DNA of 64,000 nucleotides, from assembly GCF_001310895.1 (NCBI RefSeq), contig NZ_BAZS01000011.1, positions 29,875-93,874 on the forward strand, written 5' to 3'. The notes beneath the pieces were generated by a model. That model made no database searches. It was not told where the DNA came from and saw only the letters and a program-made list of their open reading frames with translations. How positions within the stretch are numbered: the first letter of the stretch is position 1; each line of letters starts with the position of its first letter. The translations under genes were made by a program, and so were the position numbers. The DNA comes from Virgibacillus halodenitrificans JCM 12304 (GTDB taxonomy: Bacteria > Bacillota > Bacilli > Bacillales > Amphibacillaceae). Of this stretch, positions 8,115 to 16,797 are shown piece by piece.

Positions 8115-8879
8115 TTACTCTCTTATTAGGCTTTCCCTTAAAAACTGCATTCGTTGGTTAAACAATGTCGGATAAGAAAGATAACCGAGCATGATACTTG
8201 TAGTCACTGCAGTAGTCAGCAACAAGAATAGAATGAGCAATTGAAATAATACTGCTTGTACTGGATCAGCCCCTGCAATGATTTGCCCACTCATCATTCC
8301 TGGTAATTGTACCAATCCGATTGTTTTCTGACTCTCAATAGTTGGAATGGTACTTGCTTTAATCGAGGTAATTAACTGTGTATGGACGGCTTGCTTGGGT
8401 GTACCACCAAGTGATAAAATTAGCTCCGTTTGATTTTGTCTCGTTTCCATTTCCGCGGTAAATCGGTTAAGGAAAAGAATTCCTAGTACCATCGAATTTC
8501 CGATAACCATCCCGCTAATTGGTATGACGTATTGGGCGGTAGGTGGAGTTATATCCAGACCTAATAATATACTTTGGGTTAAAATTTCGATAAACAAAAA
8601 GGTTACGATCAGCTTCCAAGTAATCCCTTTAATGGAAGCTCCCTTTTTCCTGGCATTTTGTGTAGCTGCCCCAATCATTAATAACAGCATCAGAACTATA
8701 TATACAGCGTTTTCCGCATTAAAAACGAATTGAAGAACATAACCTACAGCAAGTAATTGAATAATGGAACGAACAGCTGCAATAATAGTATCTCTTTCCA
8801 AGCCGAGCTTAAACGTTTTCGATAAGATAAGAGGGATGATAACAAATATGAGGGTGATGCTTAAGGTTAAATAACTCAT
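8115..8879 (-). CDS. FetB-family ABC transporter permease
   Basis: The 254-aa protein belongs to the UPF0014/FetB (YbbM) permease family, with about 7 hydrophobic helices. Typical segments are RSIIQLLAVGYVLQ, a conserved QNARKKG-type loop, GMVIGNSMV, ELILSLGGTPKQA and IGLVQLPGMMSGQIIAGADPVQAV. In E. coli FetAB has been implicated in iron export and oxidative stress. Its start overlaps the stop of the upstream ATPase gene (ATGA), so the two form one translationally coupled unit. The partner ATPase gene is frameshifted, so function in this strain is uncertain. Confidence 0.85.
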   Translation of the reverse strand: MSYLTLSITLIFVIIPLILSKTFKLGLERDTIIAAVRSIIQLLAVGYVLQFVFNAENAVYIVLMLLLMIGAATQNARKKGASIKGITWKLIVTFLFIEILTQSILLGLDITPPTAQYVIPISGMVIGNSMVLGILFLNRFTAEMETRQNQTELILSLGGTPKQAVHTQLITSIKASTIPTIESQKTIGLVQLPGMMSGQIIAGADPVQAVLFQLLILFLLLTTAVTTSIMLGYLSYPTLFNQRMQFLRESLIRE

Positions 8880-9597
8880 TCCATTCCACCCTTTATAAAT
8901 TGTTTTACTCTTTCATTTTTTGGATTAGTTAGTAGATCGCTTTCGCCTGTTTCCACTACTTCCCCATCTATCATGACCCAGGTATAATCGCCAAGGGATA
9001 AGGCTTGCTGGAGGTTATGAGTAATCCAAATGATGGTCGTATTGTATTTTTTGTTAATTCTTAGGATTAGTTTTTCGATGTCCTGCTGGGATACACGGTC
9101 AAGTAAGATGTGATTTCATCAAGCAGTAGTACTTGGGGTTTATTCACGAGTGTTCTCGCAATGGATAATTTTTGACGCTGTCCTCCAGATAGCTCTTGTG
9201 TATTTCTACTCATGTAGCTCTCCTTCAAGCCCACCACTTTTAGTAATTCGATTGCCAATTCTTTATGTAACTTTTCACCTTTCAGGGTAAGGGGGAGCGC
9301 TAAGTTTTTTTCAACACTTCCATTAATCATGGTCGCCTCTTGCAGGGCAATTCCTACCGTTCTTCGTAATACAGTAGGTGCATACTGCTCAATTAATTTA
9401 TTGTTAATATATATTTGCCCGGAATTTGCCGTTTGCAAGCCATTGCATAATTTGAACAATGATGATTTCCCTGCTCCTGAGGGTCCAACTAATGTCGTGA
9501 TTTTCCCCTTTGGAAAAAAGCCGGTAATTCGTTTTAAAATATGTATTCCATTTGCTGTATAATCTACATCTTTGAATTCTATAGCTGCTTTGGTCAT
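8876..9597 (-). pseudogene. FetA-like ABC transporter ATPase, frameshifted near 9100
   Basis: Joined across one missing base the gene encodes about 240 aa. The intact 5' part has Walker A (GPSGAGKSS), the Q-loop, the signature LSGGQRQK and Walker B LLLDEITS. The frame then breaks: the sequence reads TTGACC where TTGGACC would restore the reading LDRVSQQDIEKLILRINKK, followed by the switch histidine in TIIWITHNLQQA and the tail to TGA at 8876-8878. Without correction the protein stops at 176 aa, just after Walker B, and loses the D-loop and switch region. A lost G in a GG pair is also compatible with sequencing error. The SD is AAGGAAGTG before ATG 9597. Confidence 0.8.
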
Positions 9598-9708
9598 CTG
9601 ATCACTTCCTTACATGTCTTCAGGATTTTTACTGTCATTGTATCATGCTTCTGCCTGTTCAACTTAAAATTCAGACTGTGAATAAGGGAGGATGGGCTAA
9701 TTTTAAGC

Positions 9709-9752
9709 AAAAAAACTTTCTGTGATTCATACACGAAACACAGAAAGTTTAA
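9709..9752 (-). terminator. Terminator after the 56-aa gene
   Basis: A 12-bp stem (9713-9724 with 9739-9750) is preceded on the plus strand by a run of A residues (9709-9715), which is the U-tract for minus-strand transcription. Confidence 0.75.
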
Positions 9753-9769
9753 ATAGAGAAAAGGGATAA

Positions 9770-9940
9770 TCAGGGAGAACTCTTATCGTCATCTTTTCGC
9801 CTAGCCAGCTTCTCCGCCTCATTATAATCAGCGCTCATATTGAATCTAGCAAAATCTTCATCATCTGCGGTACCATACATACCCATACCACCGAATTCGA
9901 TATTGATGTTTTTTGGCTTAAGCCTATATTTATCTTTCAC
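9770..9940 (-). CDS. Small hydrophilic protein, 56 aa, unknown
   Basis: The best start is GTG at 9940, six bases after GGAGGTG; an in-frame ATG at 9955 lies inside the SD itself. The product starts MKDKYRLKPKNINIEFGGMGMYG, continues with an acidic middle and ends in a charged stretch KLARRKDDDKSSP. It has no membrane segment. The SD and terminator argue that it is a real monocistronic gene. I do not recognise the family; size and charge would suit a small spore or stress protein, but this is a guess. Confidence 0.6.
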   Translation of the reverse strand: MKDKYRLKPKNINIEFGGMGMYGTADDEDFARFNMSADYNEAEKLARRKDDDKSSP

Positions 9941-10090
9941 GCTCAACACCTCCATAACTTATTGTAACCAGCAGAGTCATAGATTATTCGATTGTGAACT
10001 GTAACTGCTGAAGTAACGGCAGTGGGTGCTGCGATTAGTCGCAGGAAAGAATAAGCAGTAAGGAGAGAATATCTTACCAAAACGCTTGCG

Positions 10091-10099
10091 TGTTATAAT
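10091..10099 (+). promoter_or_regulatory. Extended -10 promoter of the Bce-type two-component genes
   Basis: TGTTATAAT at 10091-10099 is a perfect extended -10 (TGnTATAAT). No good -35 is visible, which is usual for extended -10 promoters. It lies about 37 bases before the response regulator start, which has the SD AAAGGAGCGG. Confidence 0.55.
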
Positions 10100-10135
10100 G
10101 AGGTCATAAAAATAGAGTTAAAGGAGCGGAAATGA

Positions 10136-10840
10136 ATGGAAAAAATCTTGATTATCGAGGATGATCCTAAAATTGCTTCCTATTTGGAATCTTACATAAA
10201 TAAATATGGTTTTATCGTAAAATCCGTCGTTAACTTTGAAAATATTATGCAATCCTTTTACGAATTTCAACCACAGCTCGTTCTTTTAGATATTAACCTG
10301 CCATATTTCGATGGTTATTATTGGTGCAGACAAATAAGAAAGGAATCCATTTGCCCAGTTATATTTATCTCAGCACGAACAGGAGAAATGGATCAGGTAA
10401 TGGCCTTGGAGAATGGGGGAGATGATTACATTACCAAGCCTTTTCATCCAGATATCGTAATGGCGAAAATTCGTAGCCAGCTGCGCAGGGCGTACGGTGA
10501 ATATGCAGGCAGTCAAAAAGAGAGGATATTGGAAATAGAAAATCTGAAACTCTATCCAGAGCGTTTTGAACTCCATTTTGGGAACAAGACAGTTCTTTTG
10601 ACGAAAAATGAGAGTGATATTGTTGCAACATTAATGGATCGTTATCCTCGGGTTGCCGGCAGAGAGGATTTATTGGAGAAGCTTTGGGATGATCAGACAT
10701 ATGTGGATGAAAACACACTAAATGTTAACATTGCAAGAGTAAGGAAAAAATTTCAGGAATTAGATTTGCAAGGGGTTGTAGAAACAGTAAGAGGTGCTGG
10801 TTATCGACTGCTAATTACTTGGAGGGACGAAGCGGAATGA
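10136..10840 (+). CDS. OmpR-family response regulator, BceR-like
   Basis: The 234-aa protein has a receiver domain (acidic pocket ED at 8-9, phosphoacceptor D52 in LVLLDINLP, KPF near 101) and a C-terminal winged-helix DNA-binding domain (about 135-230; TLNVNIARVRKKF and VRGAGYRL). It sits in a regulator-kinase-ATPase-permease array typical of Bce-type peptide antibiotic detoxification modules. It should bind the inverted repeats found before the ABC genes (11842-11911) and activate them. Its stop overlaps the kinase start. Confidence 0.9.
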   Translation: MEKILIIEDDPKIASYLESYINKYGFIVKSVVNFENIMQSFYEFQPQLVLLDINLPYFDGYYWCRQIRKESICPVIFISARTGEMDQVMALENGGDDYITKPFHPDIVMAKIRSQLRRAYGEYAGSQKERILEIENLKLYPERFELHFGNKTVLLTKNESDIVATLMDRYPRVAGREDLLEKLWDDQTYVDENTLNVNIARVRKKFQELDLQGVVETVRGAGYRLLITWRDEAE

Positions 10841-11832
10841 AGCTTTTTATAAAAGAACATATTCTGTTAATCATTCTCCAATGTATGCAGTTTTCCTTTT
10901 TATTTTTACTTCTGTATTTAAGTGATTTTCGTAATTATTTACTCCTTCTTTACGGGCTCCTTGTAAATATAGTGTTATTAGCTGCCTATCTGGTATTTCA
11001 GTATTATACACGCAGGCATGTTTATAAAAGACTATCCAGTAAAGCAACCAATCTTAAGGAGTTATTGGAAACGACAGACCAAGCTCCAATAGGTGTTGCA
11101 TTAGATCAGCTTACAAGAACCCAATATCAATTATTTATGGAACAGCTAAAGCAAGCAGAAGACGCACAAAAGCAACATCTTACGTTTATGGACCGGTGGG
11201 TGCATCAGATGAAGACACCTTTATCTGTTATCGAGCTAACTGCCCAAAATCTTGATGAGCCTGAATCATCCAGTATTCGCGAAGAAACAGAAAGAATGAA
11301 AAATGGATTGCACACCGTGTTAAATATGGCAAGATTACGTACTATACAGGAGGACTTTCACATAAAGCCCGTGGTACTAGCAGATCTCTTACATGAGGTC
11401 AATCATGAGAATAAGCGCTTCTATATACGTAATCAGGTTTATCCACATCTGCATATAGATACACCCAAACTTACCGTAGAAACAGATGAAAAATGGCTTT
11501 TCTTTATAGTTAATCAAATTATACAAAATGCGGTTAAATATTCAGCGAAGAAAAGTAATCGTATCGATATTTCTCTGAAGAAGCTAGGAAAGCGAGCCGT
11601 GATGGAAATTACTGATTATGGTGTCGGTATCCCGAGTCAGGATAAGAAGCGAGTTTTTCAAGCGTTTTTTACTGGTGATAACGGACGAACATTTCGGGAA
11701 TCTACGGGGATGGGACTTTACTTAACAAAAGAGGTTGCAGATTATTTGGAACATCAAATTGAAATGGAATCTACGGAAGGTTCTGGGACTACTTTTCGCA
11801 TTCTTTTCACCCCTACACAAACGATAACTTAG
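10837..11832 (+). CDS. BceS-like intramembrane-sensing histidine kinase
   Basis: The likely start is ATG 10837, overlapping the regulator stop (ATGA) and preceded by GGAGG; an upstream TTG (10819) is less likely. The 331-aa protein has two N-terminal membrane helices (about 9-28 and 35-55) with almost no extracellular loop, the hallmark of BceS-type kinases that sense through their ABC transporter. The DHp phosphoacceptor is H123 in WVHQMKTPLS, followed by the N box (NQIIQNAVKYS), G1 (DYGVGIP) and G2 (STGMGLYL). Confidence 0.9.
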   Translation: MKLFIKEHILLIILQCMQFSFLFLLLYLSDFRNYLLLLYGLLVNIVLLAAYLVFQYYTRRHVYKRLSSKATNLKELLETTDQAPIGVALDQLTRTQYQLFMEQLKQAEDAQKQHLTFMDRWVHQMKTPLSVIELTAQNLDEPESSSIREETERMKNGLHTVLNMARLRTIQEDFHIKPVVLADLLHEVNHENKRFYIRNQVYPHLHIDTPKLTVETDEKWLFFIVNQIIQNAVKYSAKKSNRIDISLKKLGKRAVMEITDYGVGIPSQDKKRVFQAFFTGDNGRTFRESTGMGLYLTKEVADYLEHQIEMESTEGSGTTFRILFTPTQTIT

Positions 11833-11841
11833 CATTTATTC

Positions 11842-11911
11842 CTTACAAGAATGTAAGCTAAATGAAAGAGTGTTCGATCGTTACGGGAGGGGAAATTCCT
11901 TACAATGTAAG
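11842..11911 (+). promoter_or_regulatory. BceR-type binding sites upstream of the ABC transporter genes
   Basis: TTACA-N4-TGTAA at 11843-11856 (extended to CTTACA...TGTAAG, 11842-11857) matches the BceR consensus TnACA-N4-TGTAA. A second copy of the half-sites with one central base, CTTACAATGTAAG, lies at 11899-11911. The two sites are 57 bp apart, between the kinase stop and the ATPase start, the usual place for control of bceAB. No confident -35/-10 pair was found. Confidence 0.7.
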
Positions 11912-11948
11912 TAGATAAGGTTGTTTAAACAATCTACATTTCTAATAA

Positions 11949-11977
11949 AAAGGAAGAAGGAGCTGTATTCTTCCTTT
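11949..11977 (+). other. Leader hairpin before the ABC ATPase gene
   Basis: AAAGGAAGAA (11949-11958) pairs with TTCTTCCTTT (11968-11977). The stem ends 6 bases before the AAAGGAG SD of the ATPase gene. It lacks a full T run, so it may be a weak terminator between the two operon halves or an mRNA 5'-stabilising stem. Confidence 0.5.
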
Positions 11978-11998
11978 AATCAAAGGAGAATGAATTGA

Positions 11999-12763
11999 AT
12001 GCTTGAAGTAAAACAAGTGAGCAAGATCTATGAAGGAAAAGTCGCCTATCGTGCTTTACGAGATATTAATCTTGAGATAGATACAGGGGAATTTGTTGGT
12101 ATTATGGGACCATCAGGAAGTGGGAAAACGACCCTTCTAAATTTGATTGCTACTATTGATGAACCGACAACAGGTAATATATTAATCGAAGGAAATAATC
12201 CTCTTAAACTCAATCGAAACCAATTAGCACAATTTCGCAGAAGAGAGCTTGGTTTTGTATTTCAGGATTTTAATTTGCTGCAGACTCTTACCATTAAAGA
12301 AAATATAGTGCTTCCTCTTACCCTTGATGGGAAACGTGTCAAAGAAATGGAAGAAAAAGCAGAAGTAATTGCGGAAAAGCTTGGCATCCAATCTATTATG
12401 AATAAACGGACATATGAAATCTCAGGAGGTCAGGCTCAGCGGGCAGCCATTGCCAGGGCGATGATCCATACACCAAAACTACTGTTGGCGGATGAACCAA
12501 CTGGGAACCTTGATTCAAAGTCTTCGAAGGATGTAATGGAAATGCTTGTATCATTAAATGAGCAGGAAAAGACCACCATGATGCTGGTAACACATGATCC
12601 ACAGGCTGCCAGTTATTGTGACCGTGTGGTGTTTATACGTGATGGGCAATTTTATTCGGAGATTCATCAGGGAGATAGCAGGCAGACTTTCTTCCAAAAA
12701 ATTATTGACACGCTTTCCTTGTTAGGAGGGAATGACAATGACTTTTCGTCAATTCGTGGTTAA
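11999..12763 (+). CDS. BceA-like ABC transporter ATPase
   Basis: The 254-aa ATPase belongs to the MacB/LolD-like group. It has Walker A GPSGSGKTTL (about 38-47), the Q-loop FVFQDFNLL, signature ISGGQAQR (about 141-148), Walker B KLLLADEP, D-loop GNLDSKS and H-switch VTHDP. It pairs with the BceB-like permease that starts inside its 3' end, forming a flippase-like complex that removes peptide antibiotics such as bacitracin from lipid II-cycle intermediates and signals to the kinase. The actual peptide specificity cannot be read from sequence. Confidence 0.92.
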   Translation: MLEVKQVSKIYEGKVAYRALRDINLEIDTGEFVGIMGPSGSGKTTLLNLIATIDEPTTGNILIEGNNPLKLNRNQLAQFRRRELGFVFQDFNLLQTLTIKENIVLPLTLDGKRVKEMEEKAEVIAEKLGIQSIMNKRTYEISGGQAQRAAIARAMIHTPKLLLADEPTGNLDSKSSKDVMEMLVSLNEQEKTTMMLVTHDPQAASYCDRVVFIRDGQFYSEIHQGDSRQTFFQKIIDTLSLLGGNDNDFSSIRG

Positions 12764-14627
12764 TAATGTCCTCCGGAATAAACGATTGTATGCCGCTTAT
12801 TTTCTTAGCAGTATGTTTACTGTATTGATCTTTTTCACCTTTGCTGTGTTTGCTTTCCATCCAGCACTGAATGGAGATGGGATCAACCCAAAAGCTATTT
12901 ATGGTATGGGCGTGGCAGGTGGTATTATCTATCTGTTTTCTCTATTTTTTGTACTCTATTCCATGAGTTCCTTTCTCCAATCAAGGAAGAAGGAATTTGG
13001 ACTTCTTATGCTGCAAGGGATGTCGATGCGGCAAATTCGAATGATGGTATTTTTGGAAAATATGCTGATAGGAGTTCTCGCAACAGTTGTCGGAATACTT
13101 TTAGGGCTGTTATTTGCCAAAGCTATCCTGTTAATTGCTGAGAATATATTGATTATAGAGCAAGCCTTACATTTTTATTTTCCACTATTGGCTATTTTAA
13201 TTACATTCGTCTCCTTTTTACTATTGTTCTTGTTTATATCCTTTTTTGTAACCTTTTTCCTCCGTTCCAAGAAATTAACGGAGCTTATTAAAGGAAGCAC
13301 AAAGCCTAAGACAGAGCCAAAAGCGTCTTTGTTACTTACTGTCATTGCAGGATTATTATTGCTCGTTGGCTATGTAACTGCCTTATATGTAAAAGGAGTA
13401 TTTGTCGTTTATGCTATGTTACCGGTAATTGTGGTAGTAACGATAGGTACGTATTTGCTCTTTACCCAATTAAGTGTATTTATCATTGGCCGGTTAAAAA
13501 AGCGGAAGCAAATTTTTTGGAGTAAAACAAATATGCTGTTACTTTCAGATCTGTCGTTTCGTATGAAGGATAATGCTCGTACTTTTTTTATGGTGGCAAT
13601 TATATCGACCGTCGCTTTTAGTGCTATTGGTACATTATTTGGTTTTCAAACGTATTTAACAGGCGGCGTGAAGGAAGCTAATCCTTATACTTTTTCTTAT
13701 ACGCCAAACGATGATGATGGGAAGAGTAAGAAGCCTGAAGATGTTGAGGCAATCGAGCGTGTTTTAGAGGAGAACAAGATTGATGCGAGTCGAGCAACTG
13801 CTCACCTGAAATACTATGATATAGGGAGAGATAGAGAGGTTCTAATCGCAAGTGAGTCCATGTATAATACGTTTGCTGATCTTCTGGACAAAAAGCAAGT
13901 GCAAATAGAAGAAGGAAAAGCCATGGTAGTTAAAGAAAACTTTGCTATGATATCTGATCCTTCCATGCAAGTGGACCTAATAGATAAGCCACTTAAGTTA
14001 AAGAATGGAGAAGAAGTACAGCCAACAAGAGAGATGAATTCTATTGTATTACCGGAAATGCAGGCATATTATGTTGTCTCTAATGAGGATTATAAGCAGT
14101 TGCCAAAGCCTCTCTATGAAACAGAACAAATTTTTTGGAAGGCTGCTCCTGGCCAGGAAGATGCTGTAATTCAGGCTGGTTTGACGCTAAGTGAGCAGAT
14201 TCCTCCGTATAAGTTTCAGGCAATCGATGCAAGTATTTACACTATTAATAAAAGCTATGGACCGATATTATTTATTGGATTATTTATTGGAATTGTCTTC
14301 TTCGTGTCAGCAGGAAGCTTCCTGTACTTCCGCTTATACTCTGATCTTGATGAAGATAAGGTCAAATTTAAATCCATTGCAAAGCTTGGTCTGACAGAAA
14401 AGGAGCTTGGGAAAGTTATCAATAGACAGACAGGTTTGCTTTTCTTTGCACCGATCATTGTTGCCTTGCTTCACGGAGCTGTAGCACTTACTGCACTTTC
14501 CCATCTCTTTGACTACAATTTGGTGAAAGAATCCAGCATGGTATTGGGCGGTTTTCTGCTCATCCAAATAGTGTATTTTATCCTTGTACGCTTTCTTTAT
14601 ATAAAGCAAATTAAATCTGCGCTTTAA
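12738..14627 (+). CDS. BceB-like FtsX-domain ABC permease
   Basis: The start at 12738 is 8 bases after GGAGG and gives the family's usual N-terminus MTFRQFVVNNVLRNKR; an ATG 6 bases earlier is too close to the SD. The 629-aa protein has about ten membrane helices, two FtsX-type units and a large extracellular domain of about 210 residues (roughly 305-515) between helices 7 and 8, characteristic of BceB and used for peptide sensing. It overlaps the ATPase gene by 26 bases, indicating translational coupling. Confidence 0.9.
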   Translation: MTFRQFVVNNVLRNKRLYAAYFLSSMFTVLIFFTFAVFAFHPALNGDGINPKAIYGMGVAGGIIYLFSLFFVLYSMSSFLQSRKKEFGLLMLQGMSMRQIRMMVFLENMLIGVLATVVGILLGLLFAKAILLIAENILIIEQALHFYFPLLAILITFVSFLLLFLFISFFVTFFLRSKKLTELIKGSTKPKTEPKASLLLTVIAGLLLLVGYVTALYVKGVFVVYAMLPVIVVVTIGTYLLFTQLSVFIIGRLKKRKQIFWSKTNMLLLSDLSFRMKDNARTFFMVAIISTVAFSAIGTLFGFQTYLTGGVKEANPYTFSYTPNDDDGKSKKPEDVEAIERVLEENKIDASRATAHLKYYDIGRDREVLIASESMYNTFADLLDKKQVQIEEGKAMVVKENFAMISDPSMQVDLIDKPLKLKNGEEVQPTREMNSIVLPEMQAYYVVSNEDYKQLPKPLYETEQIFWKAAPGQEDAVIQAGLTLSEQIPPYKFQAIDASIYTINKSYGPILFIGLFIGIVFFVSAGSFLYFRLYSDLDEDKVKFKSIAKLGLTEKELGKVINRQTGLLFFAPIIVALLHGAVALTALSHLFDYNLVKESSMVLGGFLLIQIVYFILVRFLYIKQIKSAL

Positions 14628-14678
14628 ATAGTAAGACATACATGAAAAAAGGTTGGCAAAAAGAAATTTTATACATTG

Positions 14679-14728
14679 AAAATCCGAACCGATTCGTATT
14701 ACTAGTGAATTCGTGGTTCGGATTTTTT
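14679..14728 (+). terminator. Terminator of the Bce-type operon
   Basis: AATCCGAACC (14681-14690) pairs with GGTTCGGATT (14715-14724), followed by TTTTTTT. A very similar hairpin follows the nitric oxide synthase gene at 21905-21959. Confidence 0.85.
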
Positions 14729-14739
14729 TGCAACAAGTT

Positions 14740-14856
14740 AGCGGAGGAAAAACGCGCAGACTCCTGTGGGAGAAAAGCCTAGGTAAGACTCCGGAGTGCG
14801 TAGCACGAGGAGGCTTAGCAGCGCCCACGGAAAGCGAAGCGTTTTTCCGGAGCGGG
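14740..14856 (+). repeat. Dispersed hairpin repeat, copy A (module 1 only)
   Basis: The arms AGCGGAGGAAAAACGC (from 14740) and GCGTTTTTCCGGAGCG (to about 14854) pair, enclosing conserved blocks GACTCCTGTGGGA and CGCCCACGGAAAGCG. The same module occurs at 29881-30009, 40961-41153 (inverted) and 62785-62903 (inverted). Elements with this consensus are widespread between genes in Bacillaceae. The rest of 14857-14999 shows no gene. Confidence 0.75.
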
Positions 14857-14999
14857 AGATCGCATACTTTTAAAACGCTCAAAAGGGTTATTTAGTTATG
14901 CCTCAGCCTCTTTTTTTGCTTTAAACAAATATACCTAAATAAATCAATTATAGAATGTAAAGTAGCAGTTATTAAGGCTTTTATTACTTAGATTCTTTT

Positions 15000-15038
15000 T
15001 TGACAAGAGAGATTTTTATGTTAATATGAACATGTTCA
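15000..15038 (+). promoter_or_regulatory. Promoter with overlapping palindromic operator, BCCT operon
   Basis: TTGACA (15000-15005), 16 bases, and TAATAT (15022-15027) preceded by TG form a strong promoter. The perfect palindrome ATGAACATGTTCAT (15026-15039) overlaps the end of the -10 and the start-site region. A degenerate copy, ATGAGCATGTTCTA, lies at 15152-15165. The TetR protein at 16798 is the likely ligand-responsive repressor. Confidence 0.65.
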
Positions 15039-15243
15039 TTAAAATAACAAGTTCATTTAAAAGGGGGATAGTTAAATTAACAACGAGAAATATTTCAAGA
15101 GTAAATAAAGTGGTTATATTAAATATAAACGAAGATTAATGTGCTATAAGAATGAGCATGTTCTATTAAATGGATAGTTAAAAAGATTTACTTCAATGAT
15201 TTCAAAAAAATTTCAGAATAAAATTTAATGTTAGAGATGGGGT

Positions 15244-16785
15244 ATGCAATCAGATATGAAGAATGCAAAAATAGAAAAATCAATTTTTTGGCCATCATTA
15301 ATTTTAGTTGTGGCAGCTACCGTATTATTAGTTGTTTTCCGTGAATCAGTGGGGCCAGTAGTAGAATCTTGGATGACCGCAATCACCTTTCGTCTTGACT
15401 GGGCGTTTGAGTTTTTGACGATTGGATTGTTTATCATCCTCATATGGTTAATGTTCGGTCGCTATGGAAGAGTTAAATTAGGAGGGGCTGACGATAAGCC
15501 GGAATTCTCCCGTTTTAGTTGGGGAGGTATGCTTTTCTGTGCCAGCATGGGGACAAGTATTATGTTTTGGTCCATTGTAGAGCCACTATATTACTATACT
15601 GGTCCGCCTTTTGGAATCGATGGGAAAACAACAGAAGCAGCAGAATTCGCTGTTAGTTATGGGCTATTCCATTGGGGGATTTCAGCCTGGGCGTTATATG
15701 CATTGCCTGCTGTAGTGATGGCTTATAGTTTTTTCGTCAGACGTGATCACTCTCTTAAAATAAGTGCAGCATGTAGAGGTGTCCTTGGTAAGCATGCGGA
15801 CGGTTTCTTAGGGAAAGCAATTGATATCCTGGTAATCTGGAGTATGATAGGAGGGCTTGGAACCTCTTTAGGTCTTGGCGTACCGATGGTTGCGGCCGTG
15901 TTAGGCAATCTATTTGGTATTCAACCTTCGTTATGGTTGAACATTGTCATCATCATAATTTGGACCTTTATTTTTAGCTCCAGTGCTTATTTGGGTTTAT
16001 ATAAGGGAATTCGTAAGCTAAGTGACTGGAATGTGTATATGGCTTTGGGACTTGCATTGTTCGTAATCATTGTTGGTCCAACGTTATTTATTCTTTCGTA
16101 TTTTACCAACAGCTTGGGACTCATGTTGGATAACTTTATGAAGATGAGTCTTTATACTGACCCGATTACTAAAGGTGGCTTTCCACAGGCATGGACAGTG
16201 TTTTACTGGGCATGGTTCGCTGCAACTGCACCTTTTATCGGAATTTTTGTAGCGCGAATTTCGAAAGGTAGAAGTATCCGCGAAATGGTTTCTAATATTT
16301 TGCTATGGGGATCATTGGGAAGCTGGATTTATTTCGGCGTTTTTGGCGGCTATGGAATGAATTTAGAATTAACCGGGGAAGTTCCGTTGACGGAAATATT
16401 ATCCGAACAAGGAGGACCGGCGGTTATTGTTGCAGTACTTAATTCATTACCGCTTCCAGTTATCGTATCTGCTTTTTTTGTTATTCTTGGATTTATCTTT
16501 CTTGCAACTTCGTTAGACTCAGCAAGTTATGTTATTGCAAGTGTTGCGACGAAAGAACTGGGAGTTAATTCTGAGCCAGCTCGTTGGCACCGCCTCATGT
16601 GGGGGATTCTATTATCTGCGTTGGCAATCAGCTTAACAATTGCTGGAGGGTTAAACGTAGTACAGACTTCTTCTGTGCTAGTAGCTGTACCAGTATTGCT
16701 TATGTATATCTTAATGGCCATGTCATTGATAAAATGGTTACATCACAATGAACACTTACATGTATATGTGAAGAAAAAGAAATAG
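15244..16785 (+). CDS. BCCT family transporter, second and divergent copy
   Basis: The 513-aa protein has about 12 membrane helices and the Trp-rich WTVFYWAWFAATAPFIGIF segment (about 318-336) with ISKGRS. The helix-3 stretch reads FCASMGTSIMFWSIVEP, so the GMGIG motif of sodium-coupled betaine carriers is altered; substrate or coupling may differ from the first copy at 6522. It is the first gene of an operon with a TetR regulator (12 bases on) and an S15-like hydrolase. The substrate could be a quaternary amine ester or amide processed by that hydrolase; this is inference. The start has a poor SD; ATG 15256 is an alternative. Confidence 0.88.
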   Translation: MQSDMKNAKIEKSIFWPSLILVVAATVLLVVFRESVGPVVESWMTAITFRLDWAFEFLTIGLFIILIWLMFGRYGRVKLGGADDKPEFSRFSWGGMLFCASMGTSIMFWSIVEPLYYYTGPPFGIDGKTTEAAEFAVSYGLFHWGISAWALYALPAVVMAYSFFVRRDHSLKISAACRGVLGKHADGFLGKAIDILVIWSMIGGLGTSLGLGVPMVAAVLGNLFGIQPSLWLNIVIIIIWTFIFSSSAYLGLYKGIRKLSDWNVYMALGLALFVIIVGPTLFILSYFTNSLGLMLDNFMKMSLYTDPITKGGFPQAWTVFYWAWFAATAPFIGIFVARISKGRSIREMVSNILLWGSLGSWIYFGVFGGYGMNLELTGEVPLTEILSEQGGPAVIVAVLNSLPLPVIVSAFFVILGFIFLATSLDSASYVIASVATKELGVNSEPARWHRLMWGILLSALAISLTIAGGLNVVQTSSVLVAVPVLLMYILMAMSLIKWLHHNEHLHVYVKKKK

Positions 16786-16797
16786 TGGAGGAATAAA

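Noticed and set aside
11949..11977. Calling the hairpin before the BceA-like gene a full terminator
   Set aside because: Only three T residues follow the stem, and it ends next to the SD of a gene that must be transcribed through it or from a start close by.
14334..14895. Open frames on both strands across the end of the bceB-like gene and the following hairpin repeat
   Set aside because: They lie over coding sequence or inside repeat copy A, have no SD, and their translations only mirror the repeat.
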